Assembly: GCA_903852585.1 (NCBI GenBank)
Contig: CAINRG010000005.1
Location: 1 to 46,315, forward strand
Direction: 5' to 3'
Length of the DNA stretch: 46,315 bases
DNA from: an uncultured Actinomycetes bacterium
Lineage (GTDB): Bacteria > Actinomycetota > Actinomycetes > Nanopelagicales > Nanopelagicaceae
In this document: one piece after another, positions 26,362 to 35,412 of the stretch
How positions within the stretch are numbered: position 1 is the stretch's first letter
Layout: every line of letters begins with the position of its first letter
Position numbers and translations under genes: made by a program
The notes under the pieces: model-generated
What the model saw: only the letters and a program-made list of their open reading frames with translations
Databases searched by the model: none
Told to the model about the DNA's origin: nothing

Positions 26362-26892
26362 ATGGGTCTTTTTTCAAAGTTATTTGGCCGAAGCTCTAAG
26401 CCCGAATCTGAGAGTTCCCAAAAGTCTTCTTCAAGGAAGAATGCCGCTCCGCAACCGAGTGAACATTTCACAATCACCGATCTTGTGATTGTCACAGCTC
26501 CATTGGGAAATGTTAAAGGGACTGTTTTGGATGAAGCGGTGATTCGTTCATGTGTTTCATCAGTTCTTAAAAACAATGGCACAAAGGTAAATAATCTCAT
26601 CGTTGATGCGATGAAGGCCCCTTTCGAATTTTTATCGACGGGCTATAGCCACAACACCGAACGTGGGTATGCAGCGGTAGTTCGTGACAATTCCGGAACG
26701 AATACAGAGTTGCCGAAGGATCGACGTGTCCTTATTGGGAGCGCTGGATATGTTCGTCGCGCGACGACTGATCTGCATGCTGATATTTCAGCAATAGTGA
26801 ACAGAGAGCTTCCAGTTGATTCAACTCTGCATCTTGCAGCGATTGACGGTATTGCCTATGCAGCAATTGTTATCAAACGAGAGATGCGTTAA
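26362..26892 (+). CDS. Conserved-looking protein of unknown function
   Basis: A 176-residue soluble protein that I do not recognise. The first 35 residues are Ser/Lys-rich and probably disordered after an amphipathic start (MGLFSKLFGR), which might touch the membrane. The rest alternates strands and helices (HFTITDLVIVTAPLG, AVIRSCVSSVLKNNG, TLHLAAIDGIAYAAIVIKRE), suggesting one compact alpha/beta domain. No catalytic motif is seen. It starts five bases after hisN and is most likely cotranscribed. It converges on zwf with a 5-base gap. Confidence 0.6.
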   Translation: MGLFSKLFGRSSKPESESSQKSSSRKNAAPQPSEHFTITDLVIVTAPLGNVKGTVLDEAVIRSCVSSVLKNNGTKVNNLIVDAMKAPFEFLSTGYSHNTERGYAAVVRDNSGTNTELPKDRRVLIGSAGYVRRATTDLHADISAIVNRELPVDSTLHLAAIDGIAYAAIVIKREMR

Positions 26893-26897
26893 GGATT

Positions 26898-28283
26898 CTA
26901 GAGATCAATCCAGCTTCCACCAATAAGGTCATCGGCATTATCTGGACCCCATGAACCTACGAAATATGGATGGACTGGGGCTTCACCATTCAAGACATTT
27001 TGAACAATGCGCCATGTTTCAAGGACTGAATCAATACGCGTAAAGCGCATGTGATCTCCGAGCATCGCTGCACGGATCAAACGCTCATATGCCTCTTGGC
27101 GTTCACCAAGCGCAGCACTAAATTCCACATTGAGCTGTACTGGAATGGTTGAAAGATGATCTCCAGGAGCCTTTGCCATCAATTCAATATCTACGCCATC
27201 CTTCTTTCCTAAACGGAAGCGCAAAATATTTGGGGATGCTTCTTGTGTTTCAGCAAACAACATGCGGGGTGGTTGCTTAAATTCAACAATAACTTCCAAC
27301 GTTGTTTCCGCAAGGGACTTTCCTGTTCGAATATAGAAAGGAACCCCGGCCCAGCGCCATGAATCAACATGCACTTTTGCAGCGACAAATGTCTCGGTAT
27401 GTGATTGAGGTGCAACACCGGGCTCATCCAAATAACCGACATATTGTCCGCGGACAACTTCCTTTGGCGTCAAGGCAGATACTGCACGAAAAACCTTCAA
27501 CTTCTCCATTTCCATGGATTCTGCTGACATATCGGCAGGTGGTTCCATCGCAATAAGAGCGAGAACCTGGAGAAGGTGATTCTGCAATACATCGCGGATT
27601 GCACCGACGCCGTCGTAAAACGCGCCACGACCTTCAATTCCAAAATCTTCTGCCATCGTAATTTGAATGCTGTTGATGTATCGACGATTCCACAATGGCT
27701 CCCAAATGGAGTTTGCAAAGCGGAAAATCAAAATATCTTCTACAGATTCTTTCCCTAGGTAGTGGTCGATGCGATAAATGCGCTTTTCAGGAAGAACTGC
27801 TTCTAAAACATCCTGAAGATGTTCAGCTGATTCCAAATCACGTCCAAATGGTTTTTCAACAACAAGACGGCATCGATTTGTAAGACCGACGCGAGCAAGA
27901 CCTTGAGTGACGTTTTCAAATGCAGCTGGAGGAATTGCGAGATAGATAACAGGCTTTTCTTTATCTTTGAGGACTTCAGCGAGCTCCTCATATAGTTCTG
28001 GCTCTGCATAGTTTCCAACAATCAAATCCAAATGTGAATCGAGTTTTTCAAGGACAGCGGGGTCTGGATCTTTTACTGCAGCCATAATTCCATCGATTGC
28101 ATGCTGAGCAAATTGTGCGTGATCCCATTTTGAGGAGGCAACCCCGTATACGGGAACATTGAGAAATCCACTCTTTGCCATGTTGTACAAAGCCGGGAAG
28201 AGCTTCTTCTTGGCCAAGTCGCCTGTCGCCCCAAACATCACGAGGACATCAGCGGGGCGTTTCTGTATTTCGCGTGGATTCAT
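26898..28283 (-). CDS. zwf: Glucose-6-phosphate 1-dehydrogenase
   Basis: A 461-residue enzyme that oxidises glucose-6-phosphate to 6-phosphogluconolactone. Signatures are the N-terminal Rossmann motif [18 protein letters not shown], the EKPFGRDL segment, and the active-site [21 protein letters not shown] near residue 170. ATG 28283 follows the gnd stop by three bases, so zwf and gnd are cotranscribed. With pgl upstream the three genes cover the whole oxidative branch of the pentose phosphate pathway. The opca subunit seen beside zwf in some actinobacteria is not here. Confidence 0.96.
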   Translation of the reverse strand: MNPREIQKRPADVLVMFGATGDLAKKKLFPALYNMAKSGFLNVPVYGVASSKWDHAQFAQHAIDGIMAAVKDPDPAVLEKLDSHLDLIVGNYAEPELYEELAEVLKDKEKPVIYLAIPPAAFENVTQGLARVGLTNRCRLVVEKPFGRDLESAEHLQDVLEAVLPEKRIYRIDHYLGKESVEDILIFRFANSIWEPLWNRRYINSIQITMAEDFGIEGRGAFYDGVGAIRDVLQNHLLQVLALIAMEPPADMSAESMEMEKLKVFRAVSALTPKEVVRGQYVGYLDEPGVAPQSHTETFVAAKVHVDSWRWAGVPFYIRTGKSLAETTLEVIVEFKQPPRMLFAETQEASPNILRFRLGKKDGVDIELMAKAPGDHLSTIPVQLNVEFSAALGERQEAYERLIRAAMLGDHMRFTRIDSVLETWRIVQNVLNGEAPVHPYFVGSWGPDNADDLIGGSWIDL

Positions 28284-28286
28284 GAA

Positions 28287-29330
28287 TTACGAACTCTTCT
28301 TTGCTGTTCGAACTTCAACGTGGCCGCCAAATTTCTTTCTCATCGCGGAGAGAACTTTATTTCCATAAAGTCCATTCCCGCGTGAAGAGAACCTATCCAT
28401 CAACGATGCGCTGAGAACATTTGCAGGCGTTCCTGCATCAATGGCAGTCTGCACAGTCCAGCGGCCTTCGCCAGAATCTGAAACAGAGCCTTCATATCCA
28501 TCGAGGTTTGGATCCTCATTAAATGCAATTGCAGTGAGATCTAATAGCCAAGATGCAACGACAGAGCCGCGACGCCATACTTCAGTTATCTCTGTCATAT
28601 TAAGGTCGTACTTTGTCTCATTGTGGTTTCCAACTGATGTTGGATGCTTAATTCCATCACCTGCTGCATGAAGGAGATTGAGTCCTTCAGCGTATGCAGC
28701 CATGGCTCCATATTCAATTCCGTTGTGAACCATCTTTACGAAGTGGCCCGCACCAACAGGTCCACAATGATAGAAACCATATTCAGCTTGTGAGGGTGTT
28801 CCGTCTTTACCGATCGTCCGCTCTGCTGATTCAATTCCTGGTGCGAGTGCTTTAAAGATTGGGTTGAGACGCTCTACAACAGCGGTATCACCGCCAATCA
28901 TCAAGCTATATCCGCGATCAAGACCATAGACGCCGCCAGATGTTCCTACATCAACAAAGTTAATCTTCTTTTCAGCAAGCCAATCAGCATTTGCGATGTC
29001 ATCGCGATAAAAAGTATTTCCGCCGTCAATGATTGTTGATCCTGGCGCAAGATGTTCTGCAATCTTCTTAATGGTCTCCTTTGTAACTTCAGCAGGAACC
29101 ATGACCCAGACAATTTGTGGGTTTGCATCATTGTTGTATTGGGCAAGTTCAGCTATTGAGGCGAGTGGGGTGAATCCCTCTTTCGCCATATTTGCAACAG
29201 TGTCTGCGCTTACGTCATAAACGGAAATGCTGACGGGAGTCGAAGGGTCGATGTGCTTCTGGATTCGGCGAGCAATATTTGCTCCCATACGTCCGAGGCC
29301 AACCATTGTGAACTGAAGTTGTGTGCTCAT
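28287..29330 (-). CDS. gnd: 6-phosphogluconate dehydrogenase, decarboxylating (short type)
   Basis: A 347-residue enzyme, clearly shorter than the 470-residue E. coli form and matching the short decarboxylating type. Motifs are GLGRMGANIARR, DVGTSGGVYGLDRGYSLMIGG and the active-site HCGPVGAGHFVKMVHNGIEYG. The reaction gives ribulose-5-phosphate, CO2 and reduced cofactor; short types often prefer NAD. ATG 29330 has a Shine-Dalgarno (GGAG, seven bases). Between it and the upstream pgl stop lies a 9-bp repeat array. A polar C-terminal tail (VEVRTAKKSS) follows the catalytic domain. Confidence 0.93.
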   Translation of the reverse strand: MSTQLQFTMVGLGRMGANIARRIQKHIDPSTPVSISVYDVSADTVANMAKEGFTPLASIAELAQYNNDANPQIVWVMVPAEVTKETIKKIAEHLAPGSTIIDGGNTFYRDDIANADWLAEKKINFVDVGTSGGVYGLDRGYSLMIGGDTAVVERLNPIFKALAPGIESAERTIGKDGTPSQAEYGFYHCGPVGAGHFVKMVHNGIEYGAMAAYAEGLNLLHAAGDGIKHPTSVGNHNETKYDLNMTEITEVWRRGSVVASWLLDLTAIAFNEDPNLDGYEGSVSDSGEGRWTVQTAIDAGTPANVLSASLMDRFSSRGNGLYGNKVLSAMRKKFGGHVEVRTAKKSS

Positions 29331-29363
29331 TCTTTTCTCCGCTCTCCGCTACTTCGTTTTCGT

Positions 29364-29453
29364 GCTTACCTTGCTTACCTTGCTTACCTTGCTTACCTTG
29401 CTTACCTTGCTTACCTTGCTTACCTTGCTTACCTTGCTTACCTTGCTTAACTT
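29364..29453. repeat. 9-bp tandem repeat array, nine perfect copies, between pgl and gnd
   Basis: GCTTACCTT is repeated nine times without error (29364-29444), followed by one variant (GCTTAACTT). On the minus strand the unit is AAGGTAAGC. It occupies most of the 132-base gap between pgl and gnd. The unbroken copies suggest recent expansion or gene conversion and likely copy-number variation between strains. Confidence 0.95.
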
Positions 29454-29462
29454 GATGTACAG

Positions 29463-30218
29463 CTAAATTTTTAGATCTGTCGCAATCACCATCTGGCCAC
29501 TCTTCGCTGCTTCTATAAGAAGTGCTACTGGGCCAATCTTGTGGGAAAGAAGGCCAGTGAGTGCTTCGCGCTTTCCTTCACCCAAGGCGAAGATATAAAT
29601 CGCTGATGCGTTTGCTAGCCGATCAACACTGATGCTTACCCGCTCTGCGGGTGGCTTAGGAGAATTATCTACCGGAACCGCCGATTTTGTGGAATGCCCC
29701 GTCGTGCTAAGACCAGGAAAGAGCGAGGCGATGTGTCCATCTTCACCCATACTGAGTAGTACCGCATCAAAGCGTTCGACGGTCAAAGATGTCTCAAGCT
29801 CCTCTGCATATGCGTCAGCAGCTTCCTTCAGGGTCATTTTCTCCGGCGAGGAGACACGATGAAACTCAATCTCGATTTCTGGGACTTGCGCGCACTTTTC
29901 AAATGATGAAATTAGTTTTGTATCGGTGCGATCAGGATCAGAAAGTGAAGTAAATCGTTCATCGCTAAACCAGATATGGAGCGTATGTGTTGTAAGTACT
30001 GCATCACTTTTTTCATCAGAAAAAATGTCAGAATTTATAAGTCGAAATAAATCTGTATCAAGAGTCTGGGCTATCTGCATGCCTGTGCGCCCGCCAGTAA
30101 GAACAACGTGGGCAGACCGGCCTTGTTGCCAATTATGCGAAATTGAGGAAACGGCCTTTTCAACAATCTGGGAGACGAGAAGCTCAGGTGATGCATCGAC
30201 AATCTGAGTTACGTTCAC
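29463..30218 (-). CDS. pgl: 6-phosphogluconolactonase (DevB/SOL type)
   Basis: A 251-residue lactonase that hydrolyses the product of Zwf. The fold matches the NagB/DevB family: VVLTGGRTGMQIAQ near residue 40, IWFSDERFTSLSDPDRT near residue 107, and DAVLLSMGEDGHIASLFPG near residue 155. Start is GTG 30218, with GATAAT (30226-30231) seven bases upstream, close to a standard -10, so the mRNA probably starts at the GTG. It is the first gene of a pgl-gnd-zwf unit on the minus strand, insulated from the tRNA by a strong hairpin. Confidence 0.9.
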   Translation of the reverse strand: MNVTQIVDASPELLVSQIVEKAVSSISHNWQQGRSAHVVLTGGRTGMQIAQTLDTDLFRLINSDIFSDEKSDAVLTTHTLHIWFSDERFTSLSDPDRTDTKLISSFEKCAQVPEIEIEFHRVSSPEKMTLKEAADAYAEELETSLTVERFDAVLLSMGEDGHIASLFPGLSTTGHSTKSAVPVDNSPKPPAERVSISVDRLANASAIYIFALGEGKREALTGLLSHKIGPVALLIEAAKSGQMVIATDLKI

Positions 30219-30266
30219 GTGTGTAATTATCTCTCAATTTTCTCTCACAACGAAATGAGAAAAAGA

Positions 30267-30292
30267 AAAACCCGGATATTAATCCGGGTTTT
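30267..30292. terminator. Symmetric intrinsic terminator after tRNA-fMet
   Basis: An 11-bp perfect stem (AAAACCCGGAT/ATCCGGGTTTT) with loop ATTA. The stem itself ends in runs of A and T on both sides, so it can terminate in either direction. It ends the initiator tRNA transcript on the minus strand and separates it from pgl. Confidence 0.9.
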
Positions 30293-30297
30293 AGAAG

Positions 30298-30371
30298 TAG
30301 CGGGGACAGGATTTGAACCTATGACCTCTGGGTTATGAGCCCAGCGAGCTACCGAGCTGCTCCACCCCGCG
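30298..30371 (-). tRNA. Initiator tRNA-fMet (anticodon CAT)
   Basis: Read on the minus strand, the acceptor stem is CGCGGGG/CCCCGCT with an unpaired first base, the anticodon stem has the three G:C pairs of initiators (CTGGG/CCCAG), and the loop CTCATAA gives CAT. The T arm is ATAGG-TTCAAAT-CCTGT. The 1-72 position is C with U, where bacterial initiators usually have C with A. CCA is not encoded. Confidence 0.95.
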
Positions 30372-30452
30372 TCGGTAGTGCAATCTTAGTTTGATTCCAC
30401 TGTGAAAGTAAAATTCAAGAAAAACGAGGGAATTTTCCCGCTTTTAATCCTT

Positions 30453-33326
30453 TTACTTCCCTGCTGCTTGAGCCTTTATGGCATCGGCAATTGCTGACTT
30501 CAAGCGATCTTGTGCTTTTCCATAAGCAGTGAAATCACCATTCTTCAATGCAGTTTGAGAATCTCTCATCGCACTTTGCGCCGCAGCAAGTGCTGTTTTA
30601 ACAGTCGTGCTTAATGAAGTTGTCGGCGATGTTGAGATTGTTGTCCCCGTATTGTTGAGAGTCGTTCCCGAATTTCCACCAAAGACTTGATCCAAAGCGG
30701 ATTTGAGATTGTTATCAAAACCGATCTGGTCGCCGAAGGAGACAAGAACTTTCTGGAGTAATGGATATGCCGATGAATTTGCAGTTGCCTTAACATAAAC
30801 AGGCTGAACATAAAGCAAACCGCTTCCCACTGGAAGTGTCAGCAAATTACCCAAAACAACATCAGATCCCCCCTGGCGCAATAATGAAAGAGCTTGAGCT
30901 ACTTCAGGTTTTGCTTCGAAGTTTGAAGCAACTTGTGATGGGCCAGGAATATTTGTCGAACGTGGAAGTTGAAGAACGCTGATCTTTCCGTAATTAGGAC
31001 CAGCATCAGAATTCACAACTGCAAGTGCGGTGAGGTTTTGGCGGCCTCCGCGTGGAACAAATGCAGTCGAGAGTGTGAAATCTTGGGTCTTGCTTCCAGG
31101 CAACTTCATTGTTTGATAAAGCGGAGGCTGTGCGCCAGCGTTTGCACCCAATGACGAAGGATCATTTGGAATACGCCAGAAGTCTTGGCCGCCATAAAAG
31201 GCGCCAGATGTTGTGACGTGATATGTACCGAGTACATCACGCTGAACGTCAAAGATATCTGCTGGGTATCGAATATGTTGGAGAAGAGCCGCAGAAATTG
31301 CACTCTTTGGCTTTACTGTGCCTGGAAAAGCCTTTGCCCATGTTGCAAGAACAGGATCCTTTGCATCCCATTGATACAGGGAGACGGTTCCGTCAAATGC
31401 ATCCACAGTCGCCTTTACTGAATTGCGAATGTAGTTCACATTCTTATCAGCAAGTGGGGCAACAGAGCTTGATGCAGCCGTTACTGAGTTGCTTGTTGCA
31501 GTTGCAAGGTTTGTGAATTTGGAATATGGATAGCCTGCACTTGTTGTGTAACCATCAATAATCCACAGCACTTTGCCATTGACGATTGCTGGGTAGGGGT
31601 TTCCATCAAGTGTTAACCAAGGTGCGACCTTCTGAACGCGAAGACTTGGATCCCGGTTAAAGAGAATTTTTGAATCTTTATTGATGAGGTTTGAAAGTAC
31701 GATGCGCTGTTCTTTGTACTTCACTGCAAAAAGGAGTCTGGTCAACATATTGCCCATCGGAACTCCACCTGTACCGGTGTATGTGTAGTTCTTTTGGCCG
31801 TTCGATGACGTGTCATCTGGATAATCCAGCTCAGTTGCAGAAGAGTTCTTCGCTCCCCCAATAATTGAATAATCTGGAACGTTCTCACCGAAGTAAATGC
31901 GTGGCTGGAATGCGCCAAGTCCATTTGTTGGAGGAATATTTCCAACGGAGAAGTTTGGCTTACCATCGGCATCCACTGTGTTTGCGTACGCCCCAACAAA
32001 ACCAAATCCGTGGGTATAGACCAAGTGGTCGTTAATCCAATTACGAACTGGGTTTCCAGCGATATTTAACTCGCGGACAGCAACAACTGTGTCACGGCTC
32101 TTTCCGCCGACGGTGTAGCGATCAACATCGAGTGAATCAGGGAATGTGTAATACGGCTTTATTTGCTGCAGCTGGCGGAATGTCGCTGACACAACATTTG
32201 GATCAATAAGACGAATATTTGAAATTGTTGCAGCATCATTTGCCAACTGGCCCGCAGATGTTGAGCTGACGGCTTGATAATCCTGGACCGTCACATCGCT
32301 TAATCCGTATGCAGCTCGCGTTGCATCAATATTTCGCTGAATATACGGCGCTTCTTTTGAGGATTCACTTGGCTTCACTGTGAATTGTTGAATAAATGCT
32401 GGATAAATACCTGCAATCAGAAGTGATGAAATTGCAAGAAGTGCTGTGCCTGCTGCAGGAAGAACCCACGAGCGTCGAACAATATTTGCGAAGAAAAGAA
32501 GTGCGCAGATGACAGCGATGCCGGCAAGAATGGCCTTCGCTGGCAAGGTTGCATTGACATCTGTATACGCAAGACCAGTTATCAGTTTTCCTTGCTTAAG
32601 TGCCAAGTTGTAGCGATCTAACCAATATGCAACTGCCTTCAAAAGGACGATTGCTCCGAGCAATATTGAGAGTTGAACACGTGCTGCAACAGTGGTGCGA
32701 TCTTCCGACACTTGTGGACGAATTCCACCATAAAGGTAGTGCACTCCTGCTGAAATGATCAGAGTTAAAATTGCAATGGAGATTGCCCATGAAAGAAGAG
32801 ATTGGTACATCGGTAATTTAAATGCGTAGAAGGAGATATCTTTCCCAAATTGGGGATCCTTCACTCCGAAAGAAGTGGCATTTTTAAACTGCAACCAGGT
32901 CTGCCATAAATTGCTTCCTGAGCTTCCTGAAAAGTAGAAAAGGGCGATCGCAATACCAGCAATAACGGTCTTTCGAATTGGTTCAATCTGCCCACGATAA
33001 CGCTCGAGATTATCAATCTCTAAAGGCGCATACACGGGGCGGGTTCGATAGGCGATGACAACAAATGATGTGATGATCAGTGAGCTCATCGCTCCAAAGA
33101 TTGCGAAAAGTTCAAACTTTGTAAAAAGAGTTGTGCGCCAGACTTCTGTGAAATTCACCGAACGGAACCAGAGAAGGTCGGCATAGAAGGAGCTCAGGGA
33201 GAAAAAGATAGCTACCAATATGGCAAAGGCAATTGCGGTGTAGCCCGCCGGTCCAAGCTTCTTGCGCGAAGCGCCCGTGCCTGGGGTTTGGTTAAAGGGA
33301 TTTCGAGGGAACTGAAATGAACTCAT
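30453..33326 (-). CDS. UPF0182 family large membrane protein
   Basis: A 957-residue protein of the UPF0182 family, typical of actinobacteria. The first third has about seven hydrophobic segments (near residues 30-50, 73-95, 115-130, 180-200, 215-240, 265-285 and 295-315). The remainder is a large extracytoplasmic domain (PSESSKEAPYIQRNIDATR, DYSIIGG, LTRLLFAVKYKEQR) and the C-terminal 90 residues are Ser/Thr/Ala-rich and helical. Function is unknown. ATG 33326 has TAGGGT (33333-33338) six bases upstream, suggesting an own leaderless start besides readthrough from the small gene 16 bases upstream. Confidence 0.9.
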   Translation of the reverse strand: MSSFQFPRNPFNQTPGTGASRKKLGPAGYTAIAFAILVAIFFSLSSFYADLLWFRSVNFTEVWRTTLFTKFELFAIFGAMSSLIITSFVVIAYRTRPVYAPLEIDNLERYRGQIEPIRKTVIAGIAIALFYFSGSSGSNLWQTWLQFKNATSFGVKDPQFGKDISFYAFKLPMYQSLLSWAISIAILTLIISAGVHYLYGGIRPQVSEDRTTVAARVQLSILLGAIVLLKAVAYWLDRYNLALKQGKLITGLAYTDVNATLPAKAILAGIAVICALLFFANIVRRSWVLPAAGTALLAISSLLIAGIYPAFIQQFTVKPSESSKEAPYIQRNIDATRAAYGLSDVTVQDYQAVSSTSAGQLANDAATISNIRLIDPNVVSATFRQLQQIKPYYTFPDSLDVDRYTVGGKSRDTVVAVRELNIAGNPVRNWINDHLVYTHGFGFVGAYANTVDADGKPNFSVGNIPPTNGLGAFQPRIYFGENVPDYSIIGGAKNSSATELDYPDDTSSNGQKNYTYTGTGGVPMGNMLTRLLFAVKYKEQRIVLSNLINKDSKILFNRDPSLRVQKVAPWLTLDGNPYPAIVNGKVLWIIDGYTTSAGYPYSKFTNLATATSNSVTAASSSVAPLADKNVNYIRNSVKATVDAFDGTVSLYQWDAKDPVLATWAKAFPGTVKPKSAISAALLQHIRYPADIFDVQRDVLGTYHVTTSGAFYGGQDFWRIPNDPSSLGANAGAQPPLYQTMKLPGSKTQDFTLSTAFVPRGGRQNLTALAVVNSDAGPNYGKISVLQLPRSTNIPGPSQVASNFEAKPEVAQALSLLRQGGSDVVLGNLLTLPVGSGLLYVQPVYVKATANSSAYPLLQKVLVSFGDQIGFDNNLKSALDQVFGGNSGTTLNNTGTTISTSPTTSLSTTVKTALAAAQSAMRDSQTALKNGDFTAYGKAQDRLKSAIADAIKAQAAGK

Positions 33327-33342
33327 AGGGAAACCCTATCCC

Positions 33343-33582
33343 TTACTTCTTCCCATCTTTCTCGCGAAAGCTGGCTTGAAATGCGCTGAACTTGCCGACT
33401 GAGCGGTGGGTTTCGTTGTTGTAGCCCTCTTGAAATTTGGAAACCCAGATCACATAGATGATTGCGCCAAGAACTGAAAGAATCGGAACAATCCACCAGG
33501 CTAGCGCTGCAATGGCAGATGAACTGGCGTGAATGCCTGAGTTCATGGCTATTTCATGAAAAGCCTTCAATGTGAGGAGCAC
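33343..33582 (-). CDS. 79-residue single-pass membrane protein beside UPF0182
   Basis: A small protein with one membrane segment (about residues 23-47, LAWWIVPILSVLGAIIYVIW) and a basic, polar C-terminal tail (SKFQEGYNNETHRSVGKF). A shorter start at Met13 is possible. However GTG 33582 has TAGACT (33589-33594) exactly six bases upstream, the same spacing as in many other genes here, so I use it. It precedes the UPF0182 gene by 16 bases on the same strand, and the two are probably cotranscribed. The function is unknown. Confidence 0.65.
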   Translation of the reverse strand: MLLTLKAFHEIAMNSGIHASSSAIAALAWWIVPILSVLGAIIYVIWVSKFQEGYNNETHRSVGKFSAFQASFREKDGKK

Positions 33583-33687
33583 TCCCGAAGTCTAGTCCTT
33601 CGCCGCGAGGAATCCGGAAATTTCGGTGGGAATGAATTCTCACCTTCTCTTGTTACGTCAATGCACTGATTTTTGAGAGGATTGGGC

Positions 33688-35007
33688 ATGAGCAATTTTG
33701 GTTTTGTTCCCGGCGAGTTCTTTAACGCTGCCGGAAAGAATCAGAACGGTGAGTTAATAACTCTGGAAGCTCTCAGGGAGAGCGCTCGAACATTTCTTGC
33801 TCCTCACGAAATTATTCCAATCGGCACAGCAGATCAAGCACGACTGAAAGAAGCTCTTGATATCGCCGAACTCTGGCTCGATGGTGCGACAGTTTTTCCA
33901 GCAACAACATCAAATATGGATGTTGCCTGGTCTCGTCGCGATTGGCTTGATGCTTCCATGGCTGGATGGCAAAAGATGGTCGAACCTCTTGCTGAAGGAA
34001 TGGCAAATGCACTCTCCTCTGTTCTCACTGAGATGACCCAGCAATTGGGAGGATCTGATCCAGAAGGAATGGATTCTGAAACTTCACATGAAGTTCGAGA
34101 TGCAATTGCGGAAAATCTTGGCCTTCCTCAAGGATTCCCGATGGGTGCGTTCAACATCGATGCCATCGCTCCCATTATGCGAACCTTCATGGGCTCACTC
34201 ATCGCCACCCAGCTTGGTCTCTCTGTCGGTGGTTTAGCGCTCAAGATCACCGGTTCTCATGACGTTTCACTTCCACTTTTTGCAAAACCTGGTTCTCACT
34301 TGATTCCCCAGAACATTAAGGAATGGGCGAAGGATCTAGATATTGAAGAGCGAGAGATAACATATTACCTAGCACTTCGAGAAGCTGCAGCTGCTCGCCT
34401 CTTTGCACATACTCCTTGGCTCGCACAATATATTCAAGATTGCATGACCCAATATGGAAAAGGAATTCGTATTGATGTCGAGAGCATCCAGCGCCAGGCA
34501 GAAGATGCCATGGCGTCGGGAGAACTCGATATTAATAATCCAGCTTCAATCAATGTGGCAATAAATCAAGGAATGTTTATGCCTGAACAGACACCCCAGC
34601 AAGCAATGGCCCTGGAAAAACTCGAGATGGCTCTTGCGTTGATTGAAGGCTGGGTTGATCACGTCGTCACGATGGCTGCAAAAGATCGCCTTCCTTCATT
34701 TATTTCATTGCAAGAGATGCAACGCAGAAGCCGTGCAACTAATTCGCCATCACAACAACTCTTCGCCACACTTCTTGGTTTGGAAGTTTCACCACGCAAA
34801 TCTCGTGAATGTTCCATCTTCTGGGGTGAGCTTGTTGCTCTCGGAAAAGTAAGTGATGAGAATAAATCTGATGGTGAGAGCGGGATCGAAATTCGTGACC
34901 ACCGCTGGGAAGATTCTGCCCTGTTGCCAACCTTGAAGGATCTTTCAGATCCTGAGGGATTTATCCGAAGCACTACTGTGCCCGACGACCTCTCGGGGCT
35001 TATCTAA
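33688..35007 (+). CDS. DUF2342 zincin-like putative metalloprotease
   Basis: A 439-residue protein of the actinobacterial DUF2342 family (described as zinc-dependent metalloprotease or F420-associated hydrolase). Recognisable parts are the N-terminal WLDGATVFPATT, MGSLIATQLGLSVGGLALK near residue 175, TYYLALREAAAARLFAHTPWL near residue 235, and the ALIEGWVDHV segment near residue 320. In relatives I remember the third segment as REAAH; here the histidine is alanine, though a histidine follows seven residues after the usual place. The start is ATG 33688 with Shine-Dalgarno GAGAGG nine bases before. It lies near UPF0182 and whiB7, as in M. tuberculosis. Confidence 0.8.
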   Translation: MSNFGFVPGEFFNAAGKNQNGELITLEALRESARTFLAPHEIIPIGTADQARLKEALDIAELWLDGATVFPATTSNMDVAWSRRDWLDASMAGWQKMVEPLAEGMANALSSVLTEMTQQLGGSDPEGMDSETSHEVRDAIAENLGLPQGFPMGAFNIDAIAPIMRTFMGSLIATQLGLSVGGLALKITGSHDVSLPLFAKPGSHLIPQNIKEWAKDLDIEEREITYYLALREAAAARLFAHTPWLAQYIQDCMTQYGKGIRIDVESIQRQAEDAMASGELDINNPASINVAINQGMFMPEQTPQQAMALEKLEMALALIEGWVDHVVTMAAKDRLPSFISLQEMQRRSRATNSPSQQLFATLLGLEVSPRKSRECSIFWGELVALGKVSDENKSDGESGIEIRDHRWEDSALLPTLKDLSDPEGFIRSTTVPDDLSGLI

Positions 35008-35412
35008 AGTAGTTCCACTTTCAACAACAATTCTTCAAAGAGAAACCCGGGTAAAGAAAAGCGAAGTCCCCGGGCGCACGATTCTTTATTTGCCTTCCCC
35101 TTGCAAATAATGAACGGTTATCCGAGGACTTCGTGTGCACAACTTACGAGATGTAAGTATCAGAATCAAATGAGAATCTCATTAATTGGAGAAATTTAGA
35201 AATAATTTTTCGCAAGTTTTCGCAAGTTTTCGCAAGTTTCCTGGATTTTTCTCGGCACCCGAAAACTAGCTCAGGCCCATTTCAAACTTTTCGTGTTGAA
35301 CCTCCATATGTCTTTGCAATTGACTCCCCTCAGTTTTACCGTTGTCCTTCGATATCAATGAATCTGCATCTTCCTGTTGATAAAGGTGTGGAGAAAACGG
35401 GGATAACTCAGA
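35008..35412. other. 405-bp gap with stacked hairpins, possible structured RNA
   Basis: No coding frame here is convincing. Starting at 35062 there is an 8-bp stem CGAAGTCC/GGACTTCG (35062-35069 with 35126-35133) extended by CGG/CCG, enclosing TTATTTGC/GCAAATAA (35086-35093 with 35103-35110, loop CTTCCCCTT). Next come ACTTAC/GTAAGT (35142-35147 with 35153-35158) and AATGAG/CTCATT (35169-35174 with 35178-35183). GCGCACGA (35074-35081) can instead pair with TCGTGTGC (35131-35138), which excludes the outer stem. A 10-bp repeat follows at 35207-35236. This may be a small RNA or a leader with two states. Confidence 0.4.
35207..35236. repeat. 10-bp tandem repeat, three copies
   Basis: TTTTCGCAAG repeated three times without change, in the non-coding gap before the YgjP-like gene. 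Confidence 0.85.

Noticed and set aside
29253-29450. Plus-strand frame encoding repeated Tyr-Leu-Ala
   Set aside because: It is the 9-bp repeat read in a frame without stops, overlapping gnd on the opposite strand; no start signal or conserved domain.
29364-29453. CRISPR array
   Set aside because: Units are 9 bp with no spacers, and no cas gene is present.
35040-35240. RNase P RNA, 6S RNA or tmRNA
   Set aside because: The region is too short and lacks the conserved cores of these RNAs; similarity to GAAGTCC in RNase P is only local.
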